Assembly: GCA_018380885.1 (NCBI GenBank)
Contig: JAGZSY010000020.1
Location: forward strand, 58,802-122,801
Reading direction: 5' to 3'
Source: Enterocloster asparagiformis
Lineage (GTDB): Bacteria > Bacillota > Clostridia > Lachnospirales > Lachnospiraceae
Length of the DNA stretch: 64,000 nt
Part shown: one piece after another, positions 53,917 to 63,999 of the stretch
Layout of the letters: each line of letters starts with the position of its first letter
How positions within the stretch are numbered: the first letter of the stretch is position 1
The notes under the pieces: model-generated
Databases searched by the model: none
What the model saw: the letters and a program-made list of their open reading frames with translations, nothing else
Told to the model about the DNA's origin: nothing
Translations under genes and position numbers: made by a program

Positions 53917-55179
53917 TCAGTCAAGCTCGCAGGGGCAGCTGATCTTTCCGGTGACGGCGCTGGCCGCGGCAACCGCCGGGCTGGCCAGGTACACTTCGGA
54001 TTCCACGTGGCCCATGCGGCCCACAAAGTTGCGGTTGGTGGTGGAAACGCAGCGCTCGCCCGCGGCCAGGATACCCATGTAACCGCCCAGGCAGGGTCCG
54101 CAGGTGGGTGTGCTCACAATAGCGCCGGCCTCCACAAAGATTTCCAGAAGCCCCTCCCGCATGGCCTGCAGATAGATGGACTGGGTAGCTGGGATCACGA
54201 TACAGCGCACGTTCTTGGCAACCTTTCTGCCCTTTAATATCTCCGCGGCCACGCGCATGTCGCTGATGCGGCCGTTGGTGCAGGAGCCGATCACAGCCTG
54301 GTCGATCTTCACGTCGCCCACGTTGTCGATGGTCCTGGTGTTGGAGGGCAGATGGGGGAAGGAGACGGTGGGCTTGAGTTCGGACAAATCAATCACATAG
54401 GTGGCCTCGTACTCCGCATCAGGATCGGCCTCGTACACCTTGAAATCCCGCTTGGAATGTTCCTTCAAATAGGCGACGGTCTGCTCATCCACAGGGAAGA
54501 TACCGTTCTTGCCGCCCGCCTCAATGGCCATGTTGCAGATGGTAAAGCGGTCGTCCATGGACAGGTTTTTCACGCCCTCGCCGGTAAATTCCATGGATTT
54601 GTAAAGCGCGCCGTCCACGCCGATCATGCCGATGATGTGCAGGATCACGTCCTTGCCGCTGACCCACTTTTTGGGTTTGCCCACCAGCTCAAACTTGATG
54701 GCCGAGGGAACCTTGAACCAGGCCTTGCCGGTCACCATGGCCGCGGCCATGTCCGTGGAGCCCACGCCGGTGGAGAACGCGCCTAAGGCGCCGTATGTAC
54801 AGGTGTGGGAATCCGCTCCGATCATGGCATCCCCGGCCACAACCAGGCCTTTTTCCGGCAGCAGCGCGTGCTCGATCCCCATGTCGCCCACGTCAAAATA
54901 GTTGGTGATCTCATGGCGGCAGGCAAATTCCCGGCAGCACTTGCAGTTCTCAGCCGACTTGATATCCTTGTTGGGGATAAAGTGGTCCATCACCAGCGCA
55001 ATCTTGTCCTTATCAAATACCGTCTGCCGGTCGATCTTCTTCATCTCGTTGATCGCCACCGGAGAAGTAATATCGTTGCCCAGCACCAGGTCCAGATCCG
55101 CCTCGATCAGCTGCCCGGCTTTGACCTCCGAAAGCCCCGCGTGGGCGGCAAGGATTTTCTGGCTCATCGTCATTCCCAT
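53917..55179 (-). CDS. leuC: 3-isopropylmalate dehydratase large subunit
   Basis: 420 residues of the aconitase family. Cluster cysteines are visible in GSCTNGR and [20 protein letters not shown] and MDHFIPNKD are substrate-site motifs. An upstream in-frame start at 55257 exists, but ATG 55179 has AAGGAGG and gives the family N-terminus, [15 protein letters not shown]. Divergent from a LysR gene that probably controls it. Confidence 0.95.
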   Translation of the reverse strand: MGMTMSQKILAAHAGLSEVKAGQLIEADLDLVLGNDITSPVAINEMKKIDRQTVFDKDKIALVMDHFIPNKDIKSAENCKCCREFACRHEITNYFDVGDMGIEHALLPEKGLVVAGDAMIGADSHTCTYGALGAFSTGVGSTDMAAAMVTGKAWFKVPSAIKFELVGKPKKWVSGKDVILHIIGMIGVDGALYKSMEFTGEGVKNLSMDDRFTICNMAIEAGGKNGIFPVDEQTVAYLKEHSKRDFKVYEADPDAEYEATYVIDLSELKPTVSFPHLPSNTRTIDNVGDVKIDQAVIGSCTNGRISDMRVAAEILKGRKVAKNVRCIVIPATQSIYLQAMREGLLEIFVEAGAIVSTPTCGPCLGGYMGILAAGERCVSTTNRNFVGRMGHVESEVYLASPAVAAASAVTGKISCPCELD

Positions 55180-55356
55180 AAGTAATTCCTCCTTGAATTG
55201 TTCTTTTATAGAGAAAAATTTGTTAAAATTTATTTTCCACGCTTTACATTCTAACACAAGAACTGTTATAATAAAAATACATAATATGAATGGTATATAT
55301 GAAAGAAAGTTATATCATTTTCAGGCAAATCATTCCATCCGGGGAGGATTTTTTAT

Positions 55357-56238
55357 ATGGAACAAAACCTGTCACAATACAAAATTTTTTACGAGGTGGC
55401 AAAGGCCGGCAATATCTCCAAAGCGGCTAAGGAGCTGTACATCAGCCAGCCGGCCATCAGCAAGGCCATCGGCAAGCTGGAGGACAGCCTGGGGCTGTCG
55501 CTGTTCACCCGCAGCTCCCGGGGCGTGCAGCTGACCAGCGAGGGTGAAATCCTCTTCGAACACGCCCGGGAGGCCTTTGAAGCCCTGGAGCGGGGCGAAC
55601 AGGAGCTGCGCCGGATTCAGGAGTTCGACATCGGCCACCTGCGCATCGGCGTCAGCAACACCCTCTGCAAATATATTTTGCTGCCGTACCTGAAAACCTT
55701 TATCGACCAGTACCCGCACATGAAGGTGACCATTGAGAGCCAGTCCACGGTCCAGACCTTAAACCGGCTGGAACAGCAGAAGATCGACCTGGGCCTGGTG
55801 GCCGAGCCCTCGCTGCGCAGGGACCTGGCGTTCATTCCTGTCATGGACATCCAGGACATTTTCGTGTCCACCAAGGCATACATGGAGAATCTGTATCTGC
55901 GGGAGGGCGCACAGACCAACATCTTTGAGACCGGCAACATCATGCTGCTGGATGAGAACAACATGACCCGGCACCACGTGGACGAGTACATGGCGGAAAA
56001 CGCCATCTTCCCCCACCAAATTCTGGAAGTCACCACCATGGATCTGCTCATCGAGTTCGCCAAGATCGGACTGGGCGTGGCCTGCGTGATCCGGGAGCTG
56101 GTGCAAAAGGAGCTGGACACCGGCGTTCTCATGGAGATTCCGCTGAAAAATCCCATCAACCGCCGCACCATCGGCTTCGCCTACCACCCCAGCAACCAGG
56201 CCATGGCCTTAAAAACCTTCCTGGAATTTTTGTACTGA
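55357..56238 (+). CDS. LysR-family regulator divergent from leuCD
   Basis: 293 residues: HTH at 1-60 (FYEVAKAGNISKAAKELYISQPAISKAIGKLE in part) and a LysR effector domain. GGGGAGG precedes the ATG. The 177-base gap to leuC holds AT-rich dyads such as ATAC-N12-GTAT (about 55277-55296), possible binding sites. The arrangement suggests control of leuCD, maybe by a branched-chain pathway intermediate; this is inference. Confidence 0.92.
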   Translation: MEQNLSQYKIFYEVAKAGNISKAAKELYISQPAISKAIGKLEDSLGLSLFTRSSRGVQLTSEGEILFEHAREAFEALERGEQELRRIQEFDIGHLRIGVSNTLCKYILLPYLKTFIDQYPHMKVTIESQSTVQTLNRLEQQKIDLGLVAEPSLRRDLAFIPVMDIQDIFVSTKAYMENLYLREGAQTNIFETGNIMLLDENNMTRHHVDEYMAENAIFPHQILEVTTMDLLIEFAKIGLGVACVIRELVQKELDTGVLMEIPLKNPINRRTIGFAYHPSNQAMALKTFLEFLY

Positions 56239-56418
56239 GGGCGGGCTTAAAGCTTCCTCCGGCCGGGGCCGCAGGCTTTTGGGGCTGGCCGATTAATTTT
56301 CCCCGTTCCAAACCGTGGGGCCGCCGCTACCGGGGCGTTCCCGGTCCGGCGTCTCGCAGGACTTCCCGCAAACGGCGTTTTTTCTTTTAGCAGTCCCCCA
56401 AAAAACATAGATACTCAA

Positions 56419-56457
56419 AAAAACTCCCGCGGCGCAGCACGGCCCGCGGGAGTTTTT
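56419..56457. terminator. Bidirectional terminator between the LysR gene and ilvC
   Basis: 14-base stem AAAAACTCCCGCGG/CCGCGGGAGTTTTT with an 11-base loop; works for both convergent genes. Confidence 0.9.
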
Positions 56458-56497
56458 CTCCGCAATTCCGGGCCCAGGCCCGGAACGTCATCTCTGT

Positions 56498-57544
<1,047 letters not shown>

Positions 57545-57625
57545 TTAAGGTAACAAAACCGACGACTCTCAGTCCGCCTTTGGCCGGCCCCTTAGCTCAC
57601 AATATAATATGTAACGTTCCCGCGC

Positions 57626-58135
57626 CTACGGAAGGTAGCGGATGTCCTCGGAGCCTCGCTCTAAGCCCGTAAGGCCCGTCCTGGCCAGCTCCAGAATCTC
57701 GTAATCCTCCAACAGGTTGATCAGCGCATCCAGCTTGGACTGGTCGCCGGTCAGCATGACGGTCAGGGAATCCTTGCCCACGTCCACAATGGTGGCGCGG
57801 AAAATACTGGAAATCGCGCTGATGGACTGGCGGTCGGCCGCTCCGGCTCTCACCTTCACCATCATCAGCTCCCGATAAACGGAGCGGTCGGGATGCAATT
57901 CCTTGATGTCCCGCACATCCTCCAGCTTGTTAAGCTGGTTCTTGATCTGCTCCAGCACAGTCTGATCGCCCAAGGATACCACGGTCATTCTCGAATACCG
58001 CGGATCGGCAGTGACGCCCACGGTCAAACTCTCAATATTATAGCCGCGCCGGCTGAACAATCCGGCCACACGGGCCAGCACGCCGGCGGTATTATCAACC
58101 AGCAATGACAATACGATTCTGTCATTCATCATCAT
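57626..58135 (-). CDS. ilvN: Acetolactate synthase small (regulatory) subunit
   Basis: 169 residues. An ACT domain (VLSLLVDNTAGVLARVAGLFSRRGYNIES in part) followed by the ALS_ss C-terminal domain. It confers feedback control by valine on the catalytic subunit. Three consecutive ATG codons (58135, 58132, 58129) follow GGAGAGG; I took the first. The catalytic subunit (ilvB) is not in the window, so the subunits are encoded apart or ilvB lies elsewhere. Confidence 0.93.
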   Translation of the reverse strand: MMMNDRIVLSLLVDNTAGVLARVAGLFSRRGYNIESLTVGVTADPRYSRMTVVSLGDQTVLEQIKNQLNKLEDVRDIKELHPDRSVYRELMMVKVRAGAADRQSISAISSIFRATIVDVGKDSLTVMLTGDQSKLDALINLLEDYEILELARTGLTGLERGSEDIRYLP

Positions 58136-58197
58136 CCCACCCTCTCCATACCATGCTCCATATCTGGGCATTCGTGACATTCATAATAGTAATTTCA

Positions 58198-58226
58198 ATC
58201 ATAACAACCATTATTCTATTTGTCAA
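58198..58226 (-). promoter_or_regulatory. Promoter of ilvN-ilvC
   Basis: -35 TTGACA (58221-58226), 17-base spacer, -10 TATGAT (58198-58203), 60 bases before ilvN. AT-rich dyads around it may be operators. Confidence 0.78.
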
Positions 58227-58275
58227 TTATATAATAGGAATGGTCATTATAAACACAAGTTATGGCAAGGCCGTA

Positions 58276-58938
58276 TCACATGGCGAGAAGCAGCCGTTCC
58301 AGCTCCGCCGCGTCCCGCACCACCGCGCAGGCACCGCTCTGTTCCAGCTCCTCCCGCCCGCCGTAGCCGTGGAGCACGCCCACGCACTCCATGCCCAACT
58401 CCGCTGCTCCCAGCACGTCGTGCTCCCGGTCTCCCACCATGACCATGCGGGAGATGCTCTCCCGGTCCGTGCCCAGACCGGCGCGCTCCAGAACATAGCG
58501 CATCACGTCGGCCTTTTTCACCCGGGTCTCCTCCAGGTCGGAGCCGCCTATGCTCTCAAAATACCCGTCCAGGCCAAAATGCTTTAAAATCCGCAGGGCA
58601 AACACCTCCGGCTTGGAGGTGGCGACCATCAGGTGCTTTCCCGCGCCCTTAAGGCGCTCCAGCATCTCGCGTATGCCCGGGTATTCCAGGTTCTCCAGCC
58701 AGCCCCGGTCCGTGAAATATTCCCGGTAAACCAGCACCGCCTCCCTGGCCTGTTCCGGCTCAAAGCCGTAAAACCGCACAAAGCTCTCCGCCAGCGGCGG
58801 CCCGATAAACGGTGTCAGGCTGTCCAGGTCCTCCACCTGGATTCCATAGTGCCGCAGAGCGTACTGAACGCTCTTGGTTATTCCCTCCTTGGGATTGGTA
58901 AGCGTCCCGTCCAGGTCGAATAATATGTATTCCTTCAA
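58276..58938 (-). CDS. HAD-superfamily hydrolase (phosphoglycolate-phosphatase-like)
   Basis: 220 residues with the HAD motifs DLDGTLTNP (motif I), ATSKPE (motif II), KK and MVGDREHDVLGA (motif IV), and a four-helix cap of type I. Close to pgp/5'-nucleotidase-like HADs; substrate not decidable. It has no clear partner among its neighbours. Confidence 0.88.
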   Translation of the reverse strand: MKEYILFDLDGTLTNPKEGITKSVQYALRHYGIQVEDLDSLTPFIGPPLAESFVRFYGFEPEQAREAVLVYREYFTDRGWLENLEYPGIREMLERLKGAGKHLMVATSKPEVFALRILKHFGLDGYFESIGGSDLEETRVKKADVMRYVLERAGLGTDRESISRMVMVGDREHDVLGAAELGMECVGVLHGYGGREELEQSGACAVVRDAAELERLLLAM

Positions 58939-59038
58939 GAATCCCTTCCTCCATCCTTTGATTGTTTCTCTCTCAAGCGCAGCGGCAGACGGCGGGCAGA
59001 CGAGCAGGCGCCCGCGCTCCGGCGTCCTTCAGCCCCGC

Positions 59039-59875
59039 CTAAAATTCACCTGCCTTAAAGGCGTTCATCATCTCATGGCCCACGCTGATACAGGGACTGT
59101 ACTCCTCCACCTGATCCCTGGTATACCATCCCGCCTCGGAGAGCTCCTCCTCCTGCAGCCGTATGGTGTCATCCCCGTCCAGCTCCGCCGTAAAGCCGAT
59201 CATCACCGTGTCCGAGAACGCCCAGGGCTGGCTCTTGTAGTAGCGGATATTTTTCACCTTCAGCCCCACTTCCTCCATCACTTCCCGGCGGACGCACTCC
59301 TCAAAGGTCTCGCCGACCTCCACATAGCCCGCGATCAGCGCGAACCGGCGGTAGGTGCCGTGGGCGTAGCGGGACATCAGCAGCTTGTCCCCGTTGGTGA
59401 TAGCCACAATCACCGCCGGGCTGATCTTCGGGTACTCCGTCTGCCCGCAGCAGGGACACACCATGGCCCGCTCCTTCCGGCTGTACTCCATCTTCTGCCC
59501 GCAGCGGCCGCAGTATTTCCTGCTCTCCCGGAAACGGTAAATCTGACCGCCGGTGATGCCGGCGAAGCCCTGGTACATGGGTTCAAATTCCCGGAAAATC
59601 TGCATCCCCTCCATCACATAGCCGCCGAATTCCGGCATCGCCATGTCCGGCATCGCAAAGTAGGCCCGGTCGTCGATGGAGAACAGGTACTCCGCCTTCC
59701 CATCGATGCCCGGCACCTCCTCCCGGAGTTCGCCCACGGTGGGGATCACAAGGCGCTCCCCCTCCCGCCTCAGCATCACCTTGTTGTACTCATAATGAAG
59801 CAAAAAATCCCCGTCCTCCGGCTTTTGCTGCCGGAAGGCGGGATCAAATGTCTTTGGTGCTATTTCCTGTATCAT
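59039..59875 (-). CDS. nudC: NAD+ diphosphatase / NADH pyrophosphatase (Nudix)
   Basis: 278 residues. Zinc ribbon CGRCGQKMEYSRKERAMVCPCCG (in part) near residue 125, Nudix box GYVEVGETFEECVRREVMEEVG (starts near 183), and the SQPWAFSD motif typical of NudC (usual SQPWPFPxS). It hydrolyses NAD(H) and may also remove NAD caps from RNA. A promoter with an extended -10 (TGATATAAT, 59938-59946) lies upstream. Confidence 0.92.
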   Translation of the reverse strand: MIQEIAPKTFDPAFRQQKPEDGDFLLHYEYNKVMLRREGERLVIPTVGELREEVPGIDGKAEYLFSIDDRAYFAMPDMAMPEFGGYVMEGMQIFREFEPMYQGFAGITGGQIYRFRESRKYCGRCGQKMEYSRKERAMVCPCCGQTEYPKISPAVIVAITNGDKLLMSRYAHGTYRRFALIAGYVEVGETFEECVRREVMEEVGLKVKNIRYYKSQPWAFSDTVMIGFTAELDGDDTIRLQEEELSEAGWYTRDQVEEYSPCISVGHEMMNAFKAGEF

Positions 59876-59937
59876 GTCTTACCCGCTTTCCTGTAATCTG
59901 CCCGGGACTCCCGGGGCAGCCGCTCAGTATTCCCAAC

Positions 59938-59946
59938 ATTATATCA
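59938..59946 (-). promoter_or_regulatory. Extended -10 promoter of nudC
   Basis: TGATATAAT on the minus strand, about 65 bases before the nudC start; no good -35. Confidence 0.5.
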
Positions 59947-60009
59947 TAAACCCGGGCGGACGTACAGTTGTTGCGCAACATTCTTACATTCTAATTTTAA
60001 AACAATTTG

Positions 60010-60204
60010 TCAATTCTGAGGTTTCTCGTGAATGGTCACATGCAGCTTCTTGTGGATTCCCAGGCTCAGCACGCCCAGCAGCGATTTCCCGTCCACCATG
60101 CAGCTGCCTAAGGACACGTCCACGTCGGAGGGCCAGCGCTCCGCCTGGCTGACGAAGCGCTGCACGTCCTCCACCGAGTTAAATACAACATCCTGAATAA
60201 TCAT
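60010..60204 (-). CDS. HPr-like small protein without the phospho-histidine
   Basis: 64 residues. The pattern RFVSQAERWPSDVDVSLGSCMVDGKSLLGVLSLGIH (landmarks in sequence) matches the second half of HPr domains (DGKS and LGVLSLG), but the N-terminal active-site histidine segment is missing. I chose ATG 60204 because AGGAGG precedes it. Such shortened HPr paralogues are common in clostridia; regulatory function is assumed but not known. Confidence 0.7.
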   Translation of the reverse strand: MIIQDVVFNSVEDVQRFVSQAERWPSDVDVSLGSCMVDGKSLLGVLSLGIHKKLHVTIHEKPQN

Positions 60205-60276
60205 AAAAATTCCTCCTGCCTTAATCATTTTCTGCCTGGAGTATTCCCCGAGCCGCAGGATTTTATTCATCAGGAT

Positions 60277-61644
60277 TTATTTATAAATCAAACTTCGCAG
60301 ATATTTTTTCACATTAAACCGCTTCAGGCTGCTGAAACAGTAGTAATACACCACAAAGGCCAGCGAGGTGATGGACCAGGTCAGCGGATAGCTGAAGGCG
60401 GCCGTGAGGATGTGGGGCCGCAGGGGCAGGGCCACGATAATCCACAGCACGCGGACCGCGCAGATTCCCACGCCGGTGATCACCAGGGGCATCCAGGCGT
60501 CGCCCACGCCGCGCAGCGTGCCCGAGAGCACCTCGATGGCAATGTAGGTGACAAAGGTGGGCACCATGAAATGCACCAGCTCCATGCTGATCCGCCGCAC
60601 CTCGGCGTCGCTGGTAAACAGGTCCACCAGGAGAAAGCCTCCCATGTACAGGGCAATGCCCACAATGGCCGTCAGCAGCACGCCGATTCCCATGCACACG
60701 CTGGTGCCCTTGCGCACCCGGTCCATGCGGCCGGCGCCGTAGTTCTGCCCCACGAAGGTGGTGGCCGAGATTCCCAGCGCGCTGATCATCATCCAGAACA
60801 GTCCGTCCACCTTGCCGTAGGTGGCCCAGGCCGTCACATTGTCCGTGCCCAGGGTGTTGACGCCGGTCTGGATAATCACGTTTGAGACGTTGTACATAAT
60901 GGACTGCATGCCCGCGGGCAGGCCGATGCGCACGATTCTGCGCAGCATCCGCCGGTCGATGCGCACCGCCTTCCACTCCAGCTGGTAAATGTCCTTTGTC
61001 CGCATCAGGCAGACCATCACCATGGCCGCGCTGATGCACTGGGAAATAATCGTGGCCAGGGCCGCCCCCGCCACACCGATCTTTAAGTAGGCCACAAAGA
61101 ACAGATCCAGCGCGATGTTGATAAAACAGCTGATGATCAGAAAGTACAGCGGCCGCTTGGAGTCTCCGATGGCGCGCAGAATCCCCGCTCCCATATTGTA
61201 GAGCAGATTGGCGATGGTGCCGATAAAATAGATGCGTAAATAAATCATGGCGTGGCTCATCACGTCGTCCGGTGTCTTCATAGCCGCCAGCGCCGGGTAG
61301 GCGCAGGAGATGCCCACCACCATCATCACCAGGCCGCCCACCACGGAGAACGCCACCGAGGTATGTACGGCCCAGTGCACCTTGTCCGCCTTACCCGCCC
61401 CGTAGTACTGGGAAATAACCACTGTGGCGCCGCTGGACAGGCCCACAAAAAATCCCACCAGCAGGTTGATCAGAGTGCCCGTGCTGCCGCCCACGGCAGC
61501 CAGCGCCTGCTTGCCCACAAAGCGGCCCACCACCATGGCGTCCGCAGTGTTATAGAGCTGCTGGAAAAAAGTGCCAAATAGAATCGGAAAGAAAAAAAGC
61601 AACAACTGGCCGAAGATGCTGCCATTGACAATTTTATTGTCCAT
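60277..61644 (-). CDS. MATE-family efflux transporter
   Basis: 455 residues, 12 membrane segments in two similar halves (FFPILFGTFFQQLYNTADAMVVG at the start; GLPAGMQSIMYNVSNVIIQ at the start of the second half). Cation-coupled exporter of drugs or metabolites. The frame extends to 61836, and an ATG at 61710 exists, but ATG 61644 has GGAGGTGG at good spacing and gives the usual MDNKIVNG-type start. Confidence 0.92.
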   Translation of the reverse strand: MDNKIVNGSIFGQLLLFFFPILFGTFFQQLYNTADAMVVGRFVGKQALAAVGGSTGTLINLLVGFFVGLSSGATVVISQYYGAGKADKVHWAVHTSVAFSVVGGLVMMVVGISCAYPALAAMKTPDDVMSHAMIYLRIYFIGTIANLLYNMGAGILRAIGDSKRPLYFLIISCFINIALDLFFVAYLKIGVAGAALATIISQCISAAMVMVCLMRTKDIYQLEWKAVRIDRRMLRRIVRIGLPAGMQSIMYNVSNVIIQTGVNTLGTDNVTAWATYGKVDGLFWMMISALGISATTFVGQNYGAGRMDRVRKGTSVCMGIGVLLTAIVGIALYMGGFLLVDLFTSDAEVRRISMELVHFMVPTFVTYIAIEVLSGTLRGVGDAWMPLVITGVGICAVRVLWIIVALPLRPHILTAAFSYPLTWSITSLAFVVYYYCFSSLKRFNVKKYLRSLIYK

Positions 61645-61745
61645 GACGCCACCTCCGGCCTGTTTCTGCAGCTTTGTCCCCTGTTCCGTGGATTTATCAA
61701 CTGCTTTCATAATCCATCTTCCCTGCCTGTTATTATGATTCAGAC

Positions 61746-61794
61746 GGCGCGCCCGCCTTTTCGCGGCCTGAAACCGCAAGCTGCCGGGCGCGCC
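61746..61794. repeat. Inverted repeat between the SPFH and MATE genes
   Basis: Perfect 10-base arms GGCGCGCCCG (61746-61755) and CGGGCGCGCC (61785-61794). Could terminate the SPFH transcript, but no T-run follows on the minus strand. Confidence 0.45.
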
Positions 61795-61848
61795 CGCCTG
61801 GTTGCTCCGCCGCCGGACCTGCCGGCGGCAAAGCATTTATTGATTCTT

Positions 61849-62811
61849 TTACTTTTCCTGTCCCTCCGCCTTGTCGGAGCCCGCCACCTCGGCGATGGTC
61901 TTTACAAGGCCGGCGATTCCCTGAATCTCCGAGGGAATGATGATTTTCGTGGCTCTGCCGTTGGCCGCCGCCGCAAAGGCCTCCAGGCTCTTGATCTGCA
62001 GCACCGCGGTGTCCGCGCCCGCTTCCTTGATATAGCGGATACCTTCCGCCTGCGCCATCTGCACGGTGCGGATCGCCTCCGCCTGGCCCTCGGCCTCCTT
62101 GATCTTCTTCTCCCGCTCGGCTTCCGCCCGCAGGATCGCGGCTTCCTTCTCCGCCTGCGCGTTTAACACCGCCGACTCCTTGTGGCCCTCTGCCACCAGG
62201 ATCATGGACTTCTTCTCGCCCTCGGCTCTCAGGATGGACTCGCGGCGTTCCCGCTCCGCCTTCATCTGCTTCTCCATGGCCTCCTGGATGGCTGCCGGAG
62301 GCATGATGTTCTTTAACTCCACGCGGGTGACCTTGATTCCCCAGGGATCCGTGGCGATATCCAGGGATTCCTGCATCTTGGCGTTGATGGTCTCGCGGGA
62401 GGTCAGGGTCTCATCCAGCTCCAGATCGCCGATGATGTTTCGCAGCGTGGTGGCCGTCAGATTCTCAATCGCCTGCAGGGGGCGCTCCACGCCGTAGGCG
62501 TACAGCTTGGGATCGGTGATATAGTAGAACACCACCGTGTCGATCATCATGGTTACGTTATCCTTGGTGATCACGGGCTGGGGCGGGAAATCCTCCACCT
62601 GCTCCCTTAAATCCACCTTCCGGGCCACCCTGTCGATAAAGGGGACCAGGAAATGAAGGCCTACGCCGTAGGTACCCTGATAGGCGCCCAGCCTCTCCAC
62701 CACCAGCGCGCGGGCCTGAGGCACGATGCGCACACAGGACGAGACGATGGCCAACGCGATGACCGCGATGATAATCACCACAAAAAATGTTCCTAAACCT
62801 GCTAAAAACAT
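61849..62811 (-). CDS. SPFH/Band 7 (stomatin-like) membrane protein, QmcA type
   Basis: 320 residues: one N-terminal membrane helix (FFVVIIIAVIALAIVSSC), an SPFH domain (IVPQARALVVERLG... KVDLREQV), then a long Glu/Lys/Ala coiled coil (about 185-255) and a tail. Forms lipid-raft-like scaffolds with its NfeD partner encoded 26 bases upstream. AAGGAG precedes the ATG. Confidence 0.92.
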   Translation of the reverse strand: MFLAGLGTFFVVIIIAVIALAIVSSCVRIVPQARALVVERLGAYQGTYGVGLHFLVPFIDRVARKVDLREQVEDFPPQPVITKDNVTMMIDTVVFYYITDPKLYAYGVERPLQAIENLTATTLRNIIGDLELDETLTSRETINAKMQESLDIATDPWGIKVTRVELKNIMPPAAIQEAMEKQMKAERERRESILRAEGEKKSMILVAEGHKESAVLNAQAEKEAAILRAEAEREKKIKEAEGQAEAIRTVQMAQAEGIRYIKEAGADTAVLQIKSLEAFAAAANGRATKIIIPSEIQGIAGLVKTIAEVAGSDKAEGQEK

Positions 62812-62837
62812 ACTTTTCTCCTTTCACTCCTCTTAGA

Positions 62838-63263
62838 TTATGCCTTCACCATCAGCTTGGCGCCGCTGATCGCGGCCACCTCCACCACGGTTCCCGGCTC
62901 GAAGATCTGTCCTTCCACCACGGAACGGGCCAGCCAGGTTTCAGCTCCCAAAACCGCCGTGCCGGTGCCGGCTAAGTTGTCCACCCGCTCCTTTACCACG
63001 GCCTTGCGGCCCACCAGTCCGTCCACATTCGTTTTCGTATTCTTCCCCTTCATAAAGTTGGAAGCCAGGGGACGCACCAGCACGAGCAGAATAAAGGACA
63101 CTGCCACGAATACCAAAAGCTGCACCTTCACACCGAATCCCACGGCGGATGCCGCCAGCGCGGCCAGCGCGCCTCCTGCAAACCAGATGCTGGTCAGGGC
63201 CGTCGATGCCGCCTCGATTCCCAAAAAGACCAGAAATGCGATCATCCAATAGATTGCTACCAT
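62838..63263 (-). CDS. NfeD-family membrane protein
   Basis: 141 residues: three membrane segments (YWMIAFLVFLGIEAAS; ALAALAASAVGFG; LLVFVAVSFILLVLV) and a C-terminal OB-fold with GRKAVVKERVDNLAG and the family ending GTVVEVAAISGAKLMV. Standard partner of SPFH proteins. AAAGGAGG precedes the ATG. Confidence 0.92.
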   Translation of the reverse strand: MVAIYWMIAFLVFLGIEAASTALTSIWFAGGALAALAASAVGFGVKVQLLVFVAVSFILLVLVRPLASNFMKGKNTKTNVDGLVGRKAVVKERVDNLAGTGTAVLGAETWLARSVVEGQIFEPGTVVEVAAISGAKLMVKA

Positions 63264-63295
63264 ACAGAATCCCCTCCTTTCACGAATTTAATTCT

Positions 63296-63324
63296 ATTCT
63301 ATCATGAAACTGTTTAAAAACCAA
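63296..63324 (-). promoter_or_regulatory. Promoter of nfeD-SPFH
   Basis: -35 TTGGTT (63319-63324), 17-base spacer, -10 TAGAAT (63296-63301), about 30 bases before nfeD. Confidence 0.7.
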
Positions 63325-63470
63325 TCAAAGGATTGTAAACTTCAGGTTTTCTTAATATAAACGTAAGTAGTTCAAAAGAAAAAACGACGTAAAATTAAGG
63401 GTTGTAGGTGTTTTTCTGTCACTATCTTGTCACTAACGAACTTATTTTATTTCAGTTTAACTCCATCTTT
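63325..63470. other. AT-rich intergenic stretch
   Basis: No gene seen. A GTCACTA direct repeat occurs at about 63418 and 63429. Composition is clearly more AT-rich than the rest of the window from here to the right edge. Confidence 0.4.
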
Positions 63471-63497
63471 GGACGCCTTGCACGGCGTCCATTTTTC
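63471..63497 (+). terminator. Plus-strand intrinsic terminator
   Basis: Stem GGACGCC/GGCGTCC (63471-63477, 63484-63490) with a six-base loop, followed by ATTTTT. No plus-strand gene is identified upstream, so what it ends is unclear. Confidence 0.6.
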
Positions 63498-63556
63498 TAC
63501 GCACAAATAGTGATTTAAGTGGTTTAGAAACTGGGCTATGGAAAATCCAGAAGGGA

Positions 63557-63742
63557 ATGATTGAAATTTCGCAGTTATCTGATTCAGATCGACAATTTCA
63601 GGTTAACGGAGGATTCCCTAAAGCCCAAGGCAATCATTGTCCCACTGCCGTATCAAATTTACAAATGACCATAACGGCACATAATACAGAAACTAATTCA
63701 GGTTATAACTATAACCTACATTGGATCGCCATCGGAAAGTGA
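63557..63742 (+). CDS. Possible fragment of a phage-type lectin/tail-fibre protein
   Basis: 61 residues ending in SGYNYNLHWIAIGK, which resembles the C-terminal edge of H-type lectin domains in phage tail fibres. The frame stays open upstream to 63461 without another usual start codon, and the ATG has no well-spaced ribosome binding site, so it may be the remnant 3' end of a longer gene. Composition is AT-richer than the chromosome. It converges with the partial frame at the right edge. Weak call. Confidence 0.3.
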   Translation: MIEISQLSDSDRQFQVNGGFPKAQGNHCPTAVSNLQMTITAHNTETNSGYNYNLHWIAIGK

Positions 63743-63747
63743 TCTTT

Positions 63748-63999
63748 TCAGCGGTAATACACAGCAACGTTTGTGCTGTTGACAACATCGATGTCCCCAA
63801 GGTACGCGGAAACAAGAGTGACGGTAGATGGCGTAACCGCTATACGAAACATAGCTATTTCGCCCGCAGCATTGTAGCCACTGCAATAAAACATTCCGGC
63901 CGCTGTCAACTCAGCCCGCACAAAATGATAGGTAACGCTGTATCTGTAATCCCCAGATTGTGCATAACACCGTATGTTTAACTCTGAAAAATTGGCAGG
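63748..63999 (-). CDS. C-terminal part of an unrecognised protein (runs in from the right edge)
   Basis: 83 codons open from the window edge to the TGA at 63748-63750. The product ends with IAVTPSTVTLVSAYLGDIDVVNSTNVAVYYR (split landmark; beta-strand-rich with many Thr/Val/Ser). That resembles immunoglobulin-like or tail-type structural proteins, but I cannot name a family. AT-richer than the neighbouring genes. Start and most of the gene are outside the window. Confidence 0.5.
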   Translation of the reverse strand, partial: PANFSELNIRCYAQSGDYRYSVTYHFVRAELTAAGMFYCSGYNAAGEIAMFRIAVTPSTVTLVSAYLGDIDVVNSTNVAVYYR

